From an uncultured Prevotella sp. (lineage in GTDB: Bacteria; Bacteroidota; Bacteroidia; Bacteroidales; Bacteroidaceae): a stretch of 64,000 nt of DNA. The stretch's first letter is position 1. Every line of letters begins with the position of its first letter. A program made the translations under genes and the position numbers. Shown here in pieces: positions 7,818 through 16,567 of this stretch. The stretch covers positions 53,328 to 117,327 of the forward strand of contig CAKPYB010000006.1 in the NCBI GenBank assembly GCA_934202525.1, given 5' to 3'. The notes below the pieces were generated by a model. The model had not been told where the DNA came from and ran no database searches. It worked only from the letters and a program-made list of their open reading frames with translations.

Positions 7818-9071
7818 ATGAAAAAGGTTTTTAAAAGTGCAGTAATGCTCATGGCAGCTTTCATGTTGCCATTAGGTTTCACTTCATGCAGCAGTGATGA
7901 TGATCCTGTAGAGAACAATGACTTTACAAACAAGGAGTATGGTCAGGATGCCATGGATGCCTGCGAAGAACTTTGCAATGCTCTCCGTGCAGCCTACAGC
8001 AAAGTAGACAACGCAAATTTGAGCGCAGATCAGGAAACATACCTGAAGAATGTATGTGCTAACGCTGTAGACAATACCATCCAGCCAACATACAAGTCAC
8101 TGGCTGACGCTGTAGAGAAGTTGCACACAGCTCTTCCTAAGAGTGTAGATACCAACAACCTGACTCAGGAGAACATCAACAATGCCTGCACAGCTTTCAA
8201 GGAAGCACGTGCATTGTGGGAGAAGAGCGAGGCTTTCCTCGGTGGTGCAGCATCAGACTTTGATATTGACCCACACATCGACTCATGGCCATTGAACCGT
8301 ACACTCCTCCACAGCTACTTTGCTACAGGTAAGTTTAGTGATGCTGCGCTTGAGGATGCTTCTATCCTTGGTTTCCATGCACTTGAGTTTATCCTCTTCC
8401 GTGATGGACAGCCACGTAAGGTTGCAGAGTTCAAGGGAAACGATACCTACAAAGGCTTCACAGACGTAAAGGGTTCTGAGGAATTGAAGTATGCCGAGGC
8501 AGTTATCGAGGACTTGGTAAACCACGTATATGAGCTGGAGGTAGCATGGTCTGAGAATCCTAACGAATCTCGCCTCGCAGCAGTTAAGGATGCTGGTCTT
8601 AAGTACTTGACAGACAAGGGTCAGTCATACGCTGCCAACATGAAGAATGCAGGTAACACTTCTGTTAGTAAGTTCGCTTCTTTGAAGGCAGCCGTTCAGC
8701 AGCTTCTCTCTATGGAGGAAGGTTCTTGCTGGGGTATCTCTAACGAGGTAGGTACAGCCAAGATTGCCAACCCATTCCAGACAGGTGATATCAGCTACGT
8801 AGAGTCTCCATATAGCTACAACTCTATCACCGACTTCCAGAACAACATCCGTTCTATCGAGAACTTGTGGTATGGTGGCACTAATGGTACAAGCTCTAAT
8901 GCACAGTATAGCTTCCATCAGTTCTTCAAGGACAACTCATCAGCAGAAGGTCAGCGTGTAGAGACAGCTATCGCTAATGCTATCAGCAAGATTGGTGGTA
9001 TGCCTTCCCCATTCGTTAAGTATGTAAGTACCATTTGGGGTAAGAAATTTGATGAAGTAAACCCAGAGTAA
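7818..9071 (+). CDS. Imelysin-family lipoprotein
   Basis: A 417-residue protein with a lipoprotein signal and lipobox (GFTSC, followed by SSDDD). The imelysin/EfeO-M75 signature GFHALE is present (Gly185, His187, Glu190), as are SWPLNRT and the helical-bundle pattern. Imelysins are periplasmic or surface helical proteins linked to iron uptake and are often regulated by iron. I start the gene at the ATG at 7818, since a GTG at 7776 would put 14 poorly matching residues ahead of the signal peptide. It sits between the porin and the DUF1111 dihaem protein in the same direction, a combination that suggests iron or haem handling at the envelope. Confidence 0.9.
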   Translation: MKKVFKSAVMLMAAFMLPLGFTSCSSDDDPVENNDFTNKEYGQDAMDACEELCNALRAAYSKVDNANLSADQETYLKNVCANAVDNTIQPTYKSLADAVEKLHTALPKSVDTNNLTQENINNACTAFKEARALWEKSEAFLGGAASDFDIDPHIDSWPLNRTLLHSYFATGKFSDAALEDASILGFHALEFILFRDGQPRKVAEFKGNDTYKGFTDVKGSEELKYAEAVIEDLVNHVYELEVAWSENPNESRLAAVKDAGLKYLTDKGQSYAANMKNAGNTSVSKFASLKAAVQQLLSMEEGSCWGISNEVGTAKIANPFQTGDISYVESPYSYNSITDFQNNIRSIENLWYGGTNGTSSNAQYSFHQFFKDNSSAEGQRVETAIANAISKIGGMPSPFVKYVSTIWGKKFDEVNPE

Positions 9072-9097
9072 TCTTGTGGTAAACTAACATACAGGAA

Positions 9098-9128
9098 GCA
9101 TCTCACCATACTCTTTTTGGTGAGATGC
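9098..9128 (+). other. Intercistronic hairpin between imelysin and dihaem genes
   Basis: GCATCTCACCA pairs with TGGTGAGATGC across a 9-nt loop, without a following U-run. It may be a processing or mRNA-stabilising hairpin rather than a full terminator. Confidence 0.6.
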
Positions 9129-9177
9129 TATTCTGCGCTAAACGAGAAAATAAAACATTATAAAACAGAATAACATT

Positions 9178-10968
9178 ATGATTTATCAAAGAATTAGCAA
9201 AATGTTATTGCTCGGCTTGCTCGTATTGCCATTGGCATCCTGCTCTGACGATAACAGTGTTGTAAACAATGACAAGTTAAATGGTGACTCTCAGTTTGGT
9301 AAGGCAAACGATGTTTTTGAGGCATCAGAATGGTATCCAGGTGGCGAACTTGGAACTGACGAAGGTATGAGTTATTCGGCAGAAACACCAGCTACCACCA
9401 ACCAGGGATTGTCAAACAGTTTCAACAAAGGTGAGGATTTCTTCGAGCACCTTTACACCATCACAGAGGCTCCACGTAAGGGTCTTGGCCCAGCTTGGGT
9501 TCGCAGCAGCTGTATTCACTGCCATCCAAACTATGGTCATGGAAAGTTCCAGAACCAGTATCAGGCAGACCAGTTTGGTAACGGCTACCTACTTGTTATT
9601 TATCACCCTACAGCAGGTACTACCGCTGACGGAAAGCCTTACGCAGCAAACAGCTACATATCTGAGGTTACAGGTATGCCACAGACCAAGGCAATGACTC
9701 CATTCTCTGCTCCTATCGACGAGAAGCAGATTAACATCCAGTGGAATGAGGTTACAACCATGCCTAGCGGTTTGGCTATGAAGTTCCCTAAGGATGGCGA
9801 GGCTTTCGCTCTGCAATATCCTGAGGTTACCATCCCACAGTCTGCATTCAACACCAATCCTAAGCCAAACAACTATGAGGTTCGCCTGGAATCAACCATC
9901 GGTATCTATGGTACAGGCTTGCTTGATGCCATCGACCAGGATGATATGAAGAAGGTTTATCAGAATGAGGCGAAATACGTAGAATTGAACCCAGGCATGT
10001 GGGACAAGGCAAAGAATGATTGGGCTGGAGACCCTAATGCGAAAACGTCAAATGGCGCTTGGTACAAACTTGCCGATGGCACAATGGCTGTGAAGAAGTT
10101 TACCTATGCCATGACCCGTGCTTCCTTGCAGGATGGTGCAGGTGCCAATGCCATCTGGAACATCACCAACGTAACACGTTCCGACCGTCATTATCTCTAT
10201 ACCACTCCAGCTTGGGCAAAGTATCAGAGCGAAGATTCAGAAGTAATCAGCTATATCAAGAAGCATGGTGCTGACGAGTCTTCTGTACTCCACCCATACT
10301 ATGCTGATGGAACAGACGAAGGTATCAAGAAGAGAGTAAACGAAATCTTGAGCTGCAACAAGGCACCTCAAGATGGCGTAGAAAATGCCTTTGAAAAGTA
10401 CCTCCTCAAGGGAGCGCCTTACAATGGCGAGGAAGAGATGAGCGACAAGGATTACTACGACTTCATGGTATGGCACCGTGGTCTGGCTGTTCCTGCAGCC
10501 CGTAACCTCGACAACGCACAGGTTCAGGAAGGTAAGAAGCTCTTCACCCAGTGGGGGTGCACTCAGTGCCACAAGCCATCTTGGAAAACAGGTTCAGACA
10601 ACTATTGGGTAGATAATGCTATCAAGGCTTACGCCAAGAGCATAGGTCAGGATCCTAACACCATGTTGCCAAAGTATCCAAACCAGACCATCTATCCATA
10701 CACCGACTTGGTACAGCACCGTCTGTTCATGGCTAACGACATCCGTACAGGATGGTGCCGCACTACTCCACTTTGGGGTCGTGGTTTATCAAGCATGCTG
10801 ACTGGTCGCAGCGACCGTTTGCACGACTGTCGTGCACGCAATGTAGTAGAGGCTATCATGTGGCACTGCTATGACCAGCGCAGTGATGCATACAAATCAG
10901 CACTCAACTTCTACAATGCAACCAAGGAAGAGCGTGATGCTGTAGTGGCATTCATCAATGCTATCTAA
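9178..10968 (+). CDS. DUF1111 dihaem oxidoreductase-like lipoprotein
   Basis: A 596-residue lipoprotein (lipobox LASC, Cys22) with two haem-c attachment motifs, CIHCH (112-116) and CTQCH (461-465). This is the layout of the DUF1111/thiol-oxidoreductase-like dihaem family, distantly related to MauG and cytochrome c peroxidases. Motifs near the C-terminus (MANDIRTGWCRTTPLWG, LTGRSDRLHDCRARNVVEA) are typical. It should work in the periplasm with covalent haems that depend on a cytochrome c assembly system; the next gene encodes exactly such a system. It could be a peroxidase or an iron/haem-linked redox partner of imelysin. The physiological reaction is unknown. Confidence 0.87.
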   Translation: MIYQRISKMLLLGLLVLPLASCSDDNSVVNNDKLNGDSQFGKANDVFEASEWYPGGELGTDEGMSYSAETPATTNQGLSNSFNKGEDFFEHLYTITEAPRKGLGPAWVRSSCIHCHPNYGHGKFQNQYQADQFGNGYLLVIYHPTAGTTADGKPYAANSYISEVTGMPQTKAMTPFSAPIDEKQINIQWNEVTTMPSGLAMKFPKDGEAFALQYPEVTIPQSAFNTNPKPNNYEVRLESTIGIYGTGLLDAIDQDDMKKVYQNEAKYVELNPGMWDKAKNDWAGDPNAKTSNGAWYKLADGTMAVKKFTYAMTRASLQDGAGANAIWNITNVTRSDRHYLYTTPAWAKYQSEDSEVISYIKKHGADESSVLHPYYADGTDEGIKKRVNEILSCNKAPQDGVENAFEKYLLKGAPYNGEEEMSDKDYYDFMVWHRGLAVPAARNLDNAQVQEGKKLFTQWGCTQCHKPSWKTGSDNYWVDNAIKAYAKSIGQDPNTMLPKYPNQTIYPYTDLVQHRLFMANDIRTGWCRTTPLWGRGLSSMLTGRSDRLHDCRARNVVEAIMWHCYDQRSDAYKSALNFYNATKEERDAVVAFINAI

Positions 10969-10996
10969 GCCTTTACATGAAGAAACAAAAATAAGA

Positions 10997-11036
10997 AAAG
11001 CTGCCAGGCTATCAAAAGCATTTGGCAGCTTTTTTT
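10997..11036 (+). terminator. Intrinsic terminator after the porin-imelysin-DUF1111 genes
   Basis: AAAGCTGCCA pairs with TGGCAGCTTT, followed by a run of T. It ends the operon before the ccsBA promoter. Confidence 0.85.
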
Positions 11037-11066
11037 ATCAGAATCTACAAATATAAGGATTATCTC

Positions 11067-11097
11067 TTGCTCGTCTCCGAATAATATCGTATTTTTG
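11067..11097 (+). promoter_or_regulatory. Promoter of ccsBA
   Basis: TTGC (11067-11070), exactly 19 bp, then TATTTTTG (11090-11097), 33 bp before the start codon. Confidence 0.75.
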
Positions 11098-11129
11098 CAA
11101 CGGAAATTCTATCAAGATTCCAACTAAGT

Positions 11130-13394
11130 ATGGTTAAAAAGATTATATTCATTCTTTACATTCTTGTGCTCGTATGCATGGCTGCCGCCACCATCGTGGA
11201 AAAAAGCCAGGGCACGGATTATGCCCATGCCCACTACTATGGGGCATGGTGGTTCATTCTTATCTGGGCAGTACTTGCTGCCCTCGGTGCTTTCTATATC
11301 ATCAAAAGAAAAGTGAAGTGCGCTTCTACGTTGGCACTCCATCTCTCCTTCATCATCATCCTTGCCGGGGCATTGCTCACACATATATCGGCTAAACGGG
11401 GCATGATTCATCTGCGCATCGGTCAGCCTACGGATACTTATATGGCTCAGGATGAAGAGCAGGGTATGAAGGAAGAGAAACTCCCTTTCTCGCTCTGCCT
11501 GCAGAAGTTTGAAGCGAAGATGCACGATGGAACCAACGCCGTGGCTGACTATTCTTCAAAATTCACCGTAATAGACGGAGATGATAAGAGCGAAGGCGAA
11601 GTTTCGATGAACAACATATATTCCCACCGGTCTTACCGTCTTTATCAGTCATCTTACGATGAAGACGGCAAGGGAAGCGTGCTCGCTATCAATGCCGATC
11701 CATACGGCATACCAGTCACCTATACTGGCTATGCGCTGCTCTTCATCTCCCTCGTATGGATGCTCTTCGACCCTAAGGGCGGTTATCGCAAACAACTGAA
11801 GAGTCCTTTGCTCAAGAAGGGAGCCTTGATAACAGCACTCATCCTCAGCATGGGCAATATACAGACACTGCATGCAGAATCTGCAACAGGCAATCTCCAA
11901 AATGCTGTATTGCCAAAGGAAACTGCAGAGAAGTTTGGCGAGCTTCATATTCTCTACAACGACCGCATCTGTCCGGTACAGACCTTTGCCCTCGATTTCT
12001 GCAAGAAGATATATGGAGCCAGGAGCTATCAGGGATTGACTGCAGAACAGGTACTCTCTGGTTGGGTATTCTATGGAAATACTTGGGCAAACGAGCCTTT
12101 CATCAAGATCAAGAGCGGAGAAATGAAAACAGCGATGAATCTGCCAGACTATGCTTCGCTCAATACTTTCTTCAATCGTGAGATGGGTGGCTATACCATC
12201 GGACAGTATGTTCAGGAATACTACAATGGTCAGCAGGACAAGTTCCATCAGCAAGCCGCCGATATCGATGGCAAGATACAGATCATCATGGAATTGCGAG
12301 AAGGTATCTCATTGAAAGTTCTTCCTTACACCTTCACCAAGAACGTGAAAGCTACCAAGGAGCATTCATTCATCAAGGCTGGCACTACCACGTGGTTTTC
12401 ACCTGTAGATAAGTTGCCACAGGCCGTGGAGCACCAGCATGCGCTCTATATCAGGAATGTATTCTCTCTGCTGAATGGTGATGTAAAGGCAGGCAATACG
12501 AGCCGTGTAAACGAGTTCTTCGCCAAGATGAAGAAATATCAGGAGGTAAGTAGCGGTAACTCGCTGCCAACAGCTACACAGTATAAGGCAGAACGCATCA
12601 ATAATGCCTTTCCTTTTGCCACCATTCTCTTCATGGCAAACCTCACACTGGGTTTCATTGCCCTCTTCTACACCATCTATCGCATGATGAAGAAGAGAGA
12701 AATCAAGGTATTGAACATCGCTTTACCTATCCTGCTTGGCATATCCTTCCTTGCATTAACCTTCGGATTGGCATTGAGATGGATTATCAGCGGCAACATA
12801 CCTATGTCTAACGGATATGAAAGTATGCTGACTGTAGCCTGGTTCGTGATGCTTATCAGTATTCTGATGCAGTTGCGCATCCGCATCGTGATGGTATTCG
12901 GCTTCCTGATTTCAGGATTCTTCCTTCTGGTAAGCCATATCAACCAGATGGATCCTGCTATCGGACAGATGATGCCGGTATTGAACAGTCCATTACTCAG
13001 CATCCATGTCAGCATCATCATGATGAGCTATGCCCTCCTATCGCTCACCTTTATCTGTGGCATCATGGGTATCTGCCTTCGCTCTCATGGCGAAGAGCTT
13101 CAGGCACTGAGCCGCATCTTCCTATACCCTGCCCTCACCACGATGGGATTCGGAATCTTCATCGGAGCCATCTGGGCTAACGTGAGCTGGGGTAATTACT
13201 GGAGTTGGGACAGCAAGGAAACATGGGCACTCATCACCTTTATGATTTATGCAGTGGTAGTGCATACGCAGAGTCTACCGGTCTTCCGCAAGCCGCTGGT
13301 ATATCACATCTACATCACCCTAGCCTTCCTGAGTATCGCCATGACCTACTTCGGTGTGAACTATTTCCTCACGGGCATGCACTCGTATGCATAA
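11130..13394 (+). CDS. ccsA: Cytochrome c biogenesis protein CcsBA (ResB-CcsA fusion)
   Basis: A 754-residue inner-membrane protein. The N-terminal half has ResB/CcsB-type membrane helices and a long periplasmic domain. The C-terminal half is a CcsA multi-helix domain with the tryptophan-rich haem-binding motif WGNYWSWDSKETWAL (around residues 687-701). The fused form is the single-protein System II haem lyase known from Helicobacter and Bacteroidetes, which moves haem across the membrane and attaches it to CxxCH motifs. Its natural clients here include the DUF1111 protein immediately upstream. It is transcribed from its own promoter. Confidence 0.93.
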   Translation: MVKKIIFILYILVLVCMAAATIVEKSQGTDYAHAHYYGAWWFILIWAVLAALGAFYIIKRKVKCASTLALHLSFIIILAGALLTHISAKRGMIHLRIGQPTDTYMAQDEEQGMKEEKLPFSLCLQKFEAKMHDGTNAVADYSSKFTVIDGDDKSEGEVSMNNIYSHRSYRLYQSSYDEDGKGSVLAINADPYGIPVTYTGYALLFISLVWMLFDPKGGYRKQLKSPLLKKGALITALILSMGNIQTLHAESATGNLQNAVLPKETAEKFGELHILYNDRICPVQTFALDFCKKIYGARSYQGLTAEQVLSGWVFYGNTWANEPFIKIKSGEMKTAMNLPDYASLNTFFNREMGGYTIGQYVQEYYNGQQDKFHQQAADIDGKIQIIMELREGISLKVLPYTFTKNVKATKEHSFIKAGTTTWFSPVDKLPQAVEHQHALYIRNVFSLLNGDVKAGNTSRVNEFFAKMKKYQEVSSGNSLPTATQYKAERINNAFPFATILFMANLTLGFIALFYTIYRMMKKREIKVLNIALPILLGISFLALTFGLALRWIISGNIPMSNGYESMLTVAWFVMLISILMQLRIRIVMVFGFLISGFFLLVSHINQMDPAIGQMMPVLNSPLLSIHVSIIMMSYALLSLTFICGIMGICLRSHGEELQALSRIFLYPALTTMGFGIFIGAIWANVSWGNYWSWDSKETWALITFMIYAVVVHTQSLPVFRKPLVYHIYITLAFLSIAMTYFGVNYFLTGMHSYA

Positions 13395-13418
13395 CCCATC
13401 AGAAGACAGACTATATTT

Positions 13419-13484
13419 AGTCTTAAGGCAAAATTTATTTTCCCTTAAGGATAATTTTATTTTCCCTTAAGGATAAATATATGA
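13419..13484. repeat. 22-bp tandem repeat array, three units with CCTTAAGG core
   Basis: Units start at 13419, 13441 and 13463, an exact 22-bp period. Units two and three share CCCTTAAGGATAA; unit one is weaker but keeps CTTAAGG. The core is palindromic. The array abuts a 25-bp fragment of an Rpn-type gene at 13483. Confidence 0.85.
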
Positions 13485-13507
13485 TGGTGTTGACATCAAT
13501 CTAATCA
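13483..13507 (+). pseudogene. Fragment of an Rpn-family (PD-(D/E)XK) gene C-terminus
   Basis: A 25-bp stretch identical to 16231-16255. In one frame it reads DGVDINLI, which matches the C-terminal 'LADGVDINLIKKYSGLT' region of the longer remnant at 16.2 kb. Only a scrap survives, with no open frame. Confidence 0.6.
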
Positions 13508-13568
13508 TCATGCTCTTCAAGAAGGGAGAAATCCATTCCCCCACACTCTTTTTATGTTTTTTTAATAT

Positions 13569-13594
13569 CCTACGGTCACAATTGTTACCGTAGG
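13569..13594. promoter_or_regulatory. 26-bp dyad at the hcp promoter, candidate HcpR operator
   Basis: CCTACGGT and ACCGTAGG flank a core containing ACAATTGT. Twelve of 13 base pairs are symmetric, with no spacer. It lies where the -33 element should be, 16 bp before the -7 box of hcp. It could also act as a terminator hairpin for ccsBA because a T-run follows, but the continuous symmetry fits a protein-binding dyad. Confidence 0.6.
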
Positions 13595-13610
13595 ATTATT
13601 TTTTAAGCCG

Positions 13611-13618
13611 TAATTTTG
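13611..13618 (+). promoter_or_regulatory. -7 element of the hcp promoter
   Basis: TAATTTTG, 72 bp before the start codon. No good TTGC lies at the usual distance upstream, which fits a promoter that needs an activator. Confidence 0.65.
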
Positions 13619-13690
13619 CAGCCGGAAACCAGGAATGGCAGATTGCCGCCTGGAAGAAAACATTAAAATAACTCTTTAATTTATAGCAAT

Positions 13691-15334
13691 ATGGCAGAAA
13701 ACAAGATGTTCTGTTTCCAGTGTCAGGAAACAGCTAAGGGTACAGGCTGTACCATCAAGGGTGTTTGCGGTAAGGAGGCTACAACTTCCAAGTGGCAGGA
13801 TCTGCTGCTCAGCGTGGTTCGTGGCATAGGAACCATACAGCATAACATAGGCAAAGAGCCGGCACCAGAGGTAACCCATTTCCTTACGGATGCACTCTTC
13901 ACCACCATCACCAACGCCAACTTCAACGACCAGGATATCCTGCAAAAGGTAGATAAGGGTATCGCACTGAAGAAACAGCTGCTGGAAAAGGCGGCAAGTA
14001 TGAATATCCACCTCCCTGCCTATCAGGAGGTAATCTGGGGTGGCGAGAAGACAGACTATGAGGCAGAGGGCACCCGTGAATCCGTGCTCCGCCACGAGAA
14101 TCAAGATATCCGCTCGCTCAAGGAACTCACCATGCTTGGTCTGAAGGGTATGGCGGCATACTACGAGCACGCAGCCCATCTGGGAGAAGAGAACAGCGAG
14201 ATCATCAGCTTCATGTGCCGTGCACTCGCCACCATCAGCAACCCTGATGCTGATATGAACACGCTGCTGGGCGTGGTGCTCGAAACAGGAAAGTACGGCG
14301 TGGATGTGATGGCACTCCTCGACAAGGCCAACACCCAGGCATACGGTAATCCGGAACTCACCAGAGTGAACATCGGCACAGGCAGCAATCCGGGCATCCT
14401 CATCTCCGGTCACGACCTGAAGGATATCGAAGATCTCCTCATCCAGACCGAAGGCACGGGCATCGACGTCTATACACATGGCGAGATGCTTCCTGCCCAC
14501 TACTATCCGCAGCTCAAGAAGTACAAGCATCTGGTGGGCAACTACGGCAATGCGTGGTGGAAACAGAAGGAGGAATTCGAGAGCTTCAACGGTCCTGTAG
14601 TCTTCACCACCAACTGCATCGTACCGCCATCGTCATCGGCAGGCTACAGGAACCGCGTCTTCACCACCAACTCTACCGGTTTCCCTGGCTGGAAGCATAT
14701 CCAGGCGGGTGCCGACGGCCACAAGGACTTCTCCGAGGTGATTGCGCTTGCCAAGACCTGCCAGCCACCTAGGGAGATAGAGACAGGCGAGATCATCGGC
14801 GGTTTTGCGCATGCCCAGGTCTTTGCCCTGGCAGACAAGATAGTAGAGGCTATGAAGAGCGGAGCCATCCGCAAGTTTGTGGTGATGAGTGGCTGCGATG
14901 GCAGAATGAAGAGCCGCAACTACTACGAGGAGTTTGCCAAGGCGCTGCCTCAGGATGTAGTGATACTCACCAGCGGCTGTGCCAAGTTCAAGTACAACAA
15001 GCTCAATCTGGGCGACATCAACGGCATTCCTCGTGTGCTGGATGCAGGTCAGTGCAACGACTCCTATTCCTGGGCGGTTGTGGCATTGAAGCTGAAGGAG
15101 ATCTTTGGAGCCAGCGACATCAACGAACTTCCTATCTTCTTCAATATTGCCTGGTACGAGCAGAAGGCAGTCATCGTACTTCTTGCCCTGCTGCATCTGG
15201 GCGTAAAGAACATCCATCTGGGTCCTACGCTCCCAGCCTTCTGTTCACCAGCCGTACTGAAGGTTCTGGTAGATACCTTTGGCATTGCCGGAAACGGAAC
15301 GGTAGAAGAGGACATCAAAAAATATATAGGATAA
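13691..15334 (+). CDS. hcp: Hydroxylamine reductase / hybrid-cluster protein
   Basis: A 547-residue cytoplasmic Fe-S protein with the N-terminal cluster motif Cys8-x2-Cys11-x8-Cys20-x5-Cys26 ([15 protein letters not shown], then GVC). Hybrid-cluster ligand regions are also present ([28 protein letters not shown]). Hcp proteins reduce nitric oxide or hydroxylamine and protect against nitrosative stress. It is transcribed from its own promoter with an overlapping dyad, and the Crp/Fnr-type regulator follows 180 bp later. No Hcr reductase gene is beside it, as is common in anaerobes. The spacing of the first cysteines fits the class found in strict anaerobes. Confidence 0.96.
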   Translation: MAENKMFCFQCQETAKGTGCTIKGVCGKEATTSKWQDLLLSVVRGIGTIQHNIGKEPAPEVTHFLTDALFTTITNANFNDQDILQKVDKGIALKKQLLEKAASMNIHLPAYQEVIWGGEKTDYEAEGTRESVLRHENQDIRSLKELTMLGLKGMAAYYEHAAHLGEENSEIISFMCRALATISNPDADMNTLLGVVLETGKYGVDVMALLDKANTQAYGNPELTRVNIGTGSNPGILISGHDLKDIEDLLIQTEGTGIDVYTHGEMLPAHYYPQLKKYKHLVGNYGNAWWKQKEEFESFNGPVVFTTNCIVPPSSSAGYRNRVFTTNSTGFPGWKHIQAGADGHKDFSEVIALAKTCQPPREIETGEIIGGFAHAQVFALADKIVEAMKSGAIRKFVVMSGCDGRMKSRNYYEEFAKALPQDVVILTSGCAKFKYNKLNLGDINGIPRVLDAGQCNDSYSWAVVALKLKEIFGASDINELPIFFNIAWYEQKAVIVLLALLHLGVKNIHLGPTLPAFCSPAVLKVLVDTFGIAGNGTVEEDIKKYIG

Positions 15335-15409
15335 GAACAGCAGCTACTGAGTTAAGGGAGAATCTGTAAAACTCGAGTAAAAAATCAAAAGATAAGTTTT
15401 CATGTTTAA

Positions 15410-15460
15410 AAGGCACTTTGCAATAACACTCTCGATAGTGTTGCAAAGTGCCTTATTTTT
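15410..15460 (+). terminator. Intrinsic terminator after hcp
   Basis: AAGGCACTTTGCAA pairs with TTGCAAAGTGCCTT around an inner AACACT/AGTGTT stem, followed by ATTTTT. It separates hcp from the regulator gene. Confidence 0.8.
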
Positions 15461-15514
15461 GGAGCGAACAATAAATCGGGGGAAAATGCGTTATTGAATA
15501 TAAAACTTAAAAGT

Positions 15515-16183
15515 ATGAAAGAATCAATATTCGTTACCTTGCAGAAATGCACAGTGTTTGAGGGGTTTACTCCAGAGGAAATCAGAGAGGCACTGTCGAT
15601 GGTAAGCTACAGGATGGTGGAGCTTGCTGCCAGGGAAACCTATGTGCTGGCAGGAATGCCCTGCAGATATGCCGACATCATTGTCGAGGGGGAGATGATA
15701 GCCCGCATGTCGGGATTGTCGGGCAAGCAGGCTCAGATAGAGCGGTTGGGCGAATCGATGTTGATAGCCCCTGCCTATATCTTCGCACATAATAACGAGA
15801 TGCCCGTAAGCGTGGAGACAAGCAAGAAGACCACCCTCCTGCGCATGAGGCCTTCGGAACTGAAACTGCTAATAGATACTGATGAGCGCATACGCTGGAA
15901 CTTCATCCAGCACCTGTCAAGGATAGATATCTTCCTTTCGCAGAAAATGCGCATGCTCTCCCTTTTCTCCGTCAAGGAGAAGGTGGCGCAATACCTCATC
16001 AAGATGGCTACCGAACAGCAGAGCAGAACCATCCGGCTGGATGTCAGCCGACAGGAAATGGCAGATATCTTCGGCATCCAGAAGTTCTCGCTCCTCCGCT
16101 GCCTCTCCGAATTCGAGGAGAAGGGTGCCATCAGGATTGAGGGCAAGACCATCACCATACTCAACTCGGATGACATGAAATAA
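15515..16183 (+). CDS. Crp/Fnr-family regulator, HcpR-like
   Basis: A protein of 222 residues from the ATG at 15515; a TTG at 15494 would add seven residues. The N-terminal half is a cyclic-nucleotide-binding-like beta barrel (VLAGMPCRYADIIVEGEMIA, LGESMLIAPAYIFA). The C-terminal part is a Crp-type winged helix (KEKVAQYLIKMA, DVSRQEMADIFGIQKFSLLRCL). Adjacency to hcp and the length match HcpR regulators, such as that of Porphyromonas gingivalis, which bind haem, sense NO and activate hcp. No Fnr-type cysteine cluster is seen, which fits HcpR better than Fnr. The HcpR role is an inference from family and context. Confidence 0.85.
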   Translation: MKESIFVTLQKCTVFEGFTPEEIREALSMVSYRMVELAARETYVLAGMPCRYADIIVEGEMIARMSGLSGKQAQIERLGESMLIAPAYIFAHNNEMPVSVETSKKTTLLRMRPSELKLLIDTDERIRWNFIQHLSRIDIFLSQKMRMLSLFSVKEKVAQYLIKMATEQQSRTIRLDVSRQEMADIFGIQKFSLLRCLSEFEEKGAIRIEGKTITILNSDDMK

Positions 16184-16188
16184 GAAGT

Positions 16189-16302
16189 AAGAATGAGAAA
16201 GCCTTGGAAATTGCTAAGAACATGCTTGCCGATGGTGTTGACATCAATCTAATCAAGAAGTATTCCGGTCTAACCCAGGAACAGATAGAAAAAATGAAAT
16301 AA
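16189..16302 (+). pseudogene. C-terminal remnant of an Rpn-family PD-(D/E)XK nuclease/transposase gene
   Basis: One frame reads KNEKALEIAKNMLADGVD, then INLIKKYSGLTQEQIEKMK and a stop at 16300-16302. This is the characteristic C-terminal tail of Rpn (recombination-promoting nuclease, transposase_31/PDDEXK_2) proteins. The nuclease domain is missing and the frame runs straight back into the regulator's stop region, so this is a truncated relic. It shares 25 identical bases with 13483-13507. Confidence 0.75.
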
Positions 16303-16318
16303 CTAATAGAATAAAAAA

Positions 16319-16447
16319 ATGAAGAAAAAAATCAAGTTGGTAGGCTGGAGCATCCTGGGAATCGTGCTTATCGAAACAATAATCGCCATATCGTGCTTGT
16401 TCCTTCTGGATTCAAAGGTTTTGAACTTCCCGACCATTCAGTACTGA
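16319..16447 (+). CDS. Small single-span membrane protein, 42 residues
   Basis: An ATG frame begins MKKKIKLVGW and has a strongly hydrophobic middle (SILGIVLIETIIAISCLFLL) with a positively charged N-terminus, then a short tail ending PTIQY. The layout is that of a small single-span inner-membrane protein. It lies between two Rpn remnants, and no recognisable homology is visible. It could be a real small gene, a leftover of the invading element, or chance. It is 16 bp after the remnant's stop. Confidence 0.4.
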   Translation: MKKKIKLVGWSILGIVLIETIIAISCLFLLDSKVLNFPTIQY

Positions 16448-16504
16448 CAACAGATGCTTCACGTTTCTGGGCAGCTCCCCAAAATTAGTAACTGCCATTT
16501 ACTA

Positions 16505-16531
16505 GATCTACCCCAGGAACAAATACAATAG
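16505..16531 (+). pseudogene. Second Rpn C-terminal scrap
   Basis: Reads DLPQEQIQ then stop, very close to GLTQEQIEKMK of the remnant at 16.2 kb; the DNA is also similar (CCCAGGAACA in both). It suggests more than one decayed copy in this gap. Confidence 0.45.
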
Positions 16532-16555
16532 GCTTCGATGGCAAATGAAGCCTAT
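16528..16555. other. Hairpin-forming inverted repeat
   Basis: ATAGGCTTC and GAAGCCTAT are separated by 10 nt. It may terminate transcription weakly ahead of the stronger structure at 16568. Confidence 0.5.
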
Positions 16556-16567
16556 TTCATTGTCCAA

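Noticed and set aside
13676..14530. Long minus-strand open frame of 284 codons across hcp
   Set aside because: It is the shadow of the well-supported hcp gene, with no promoter or recognisable domain.
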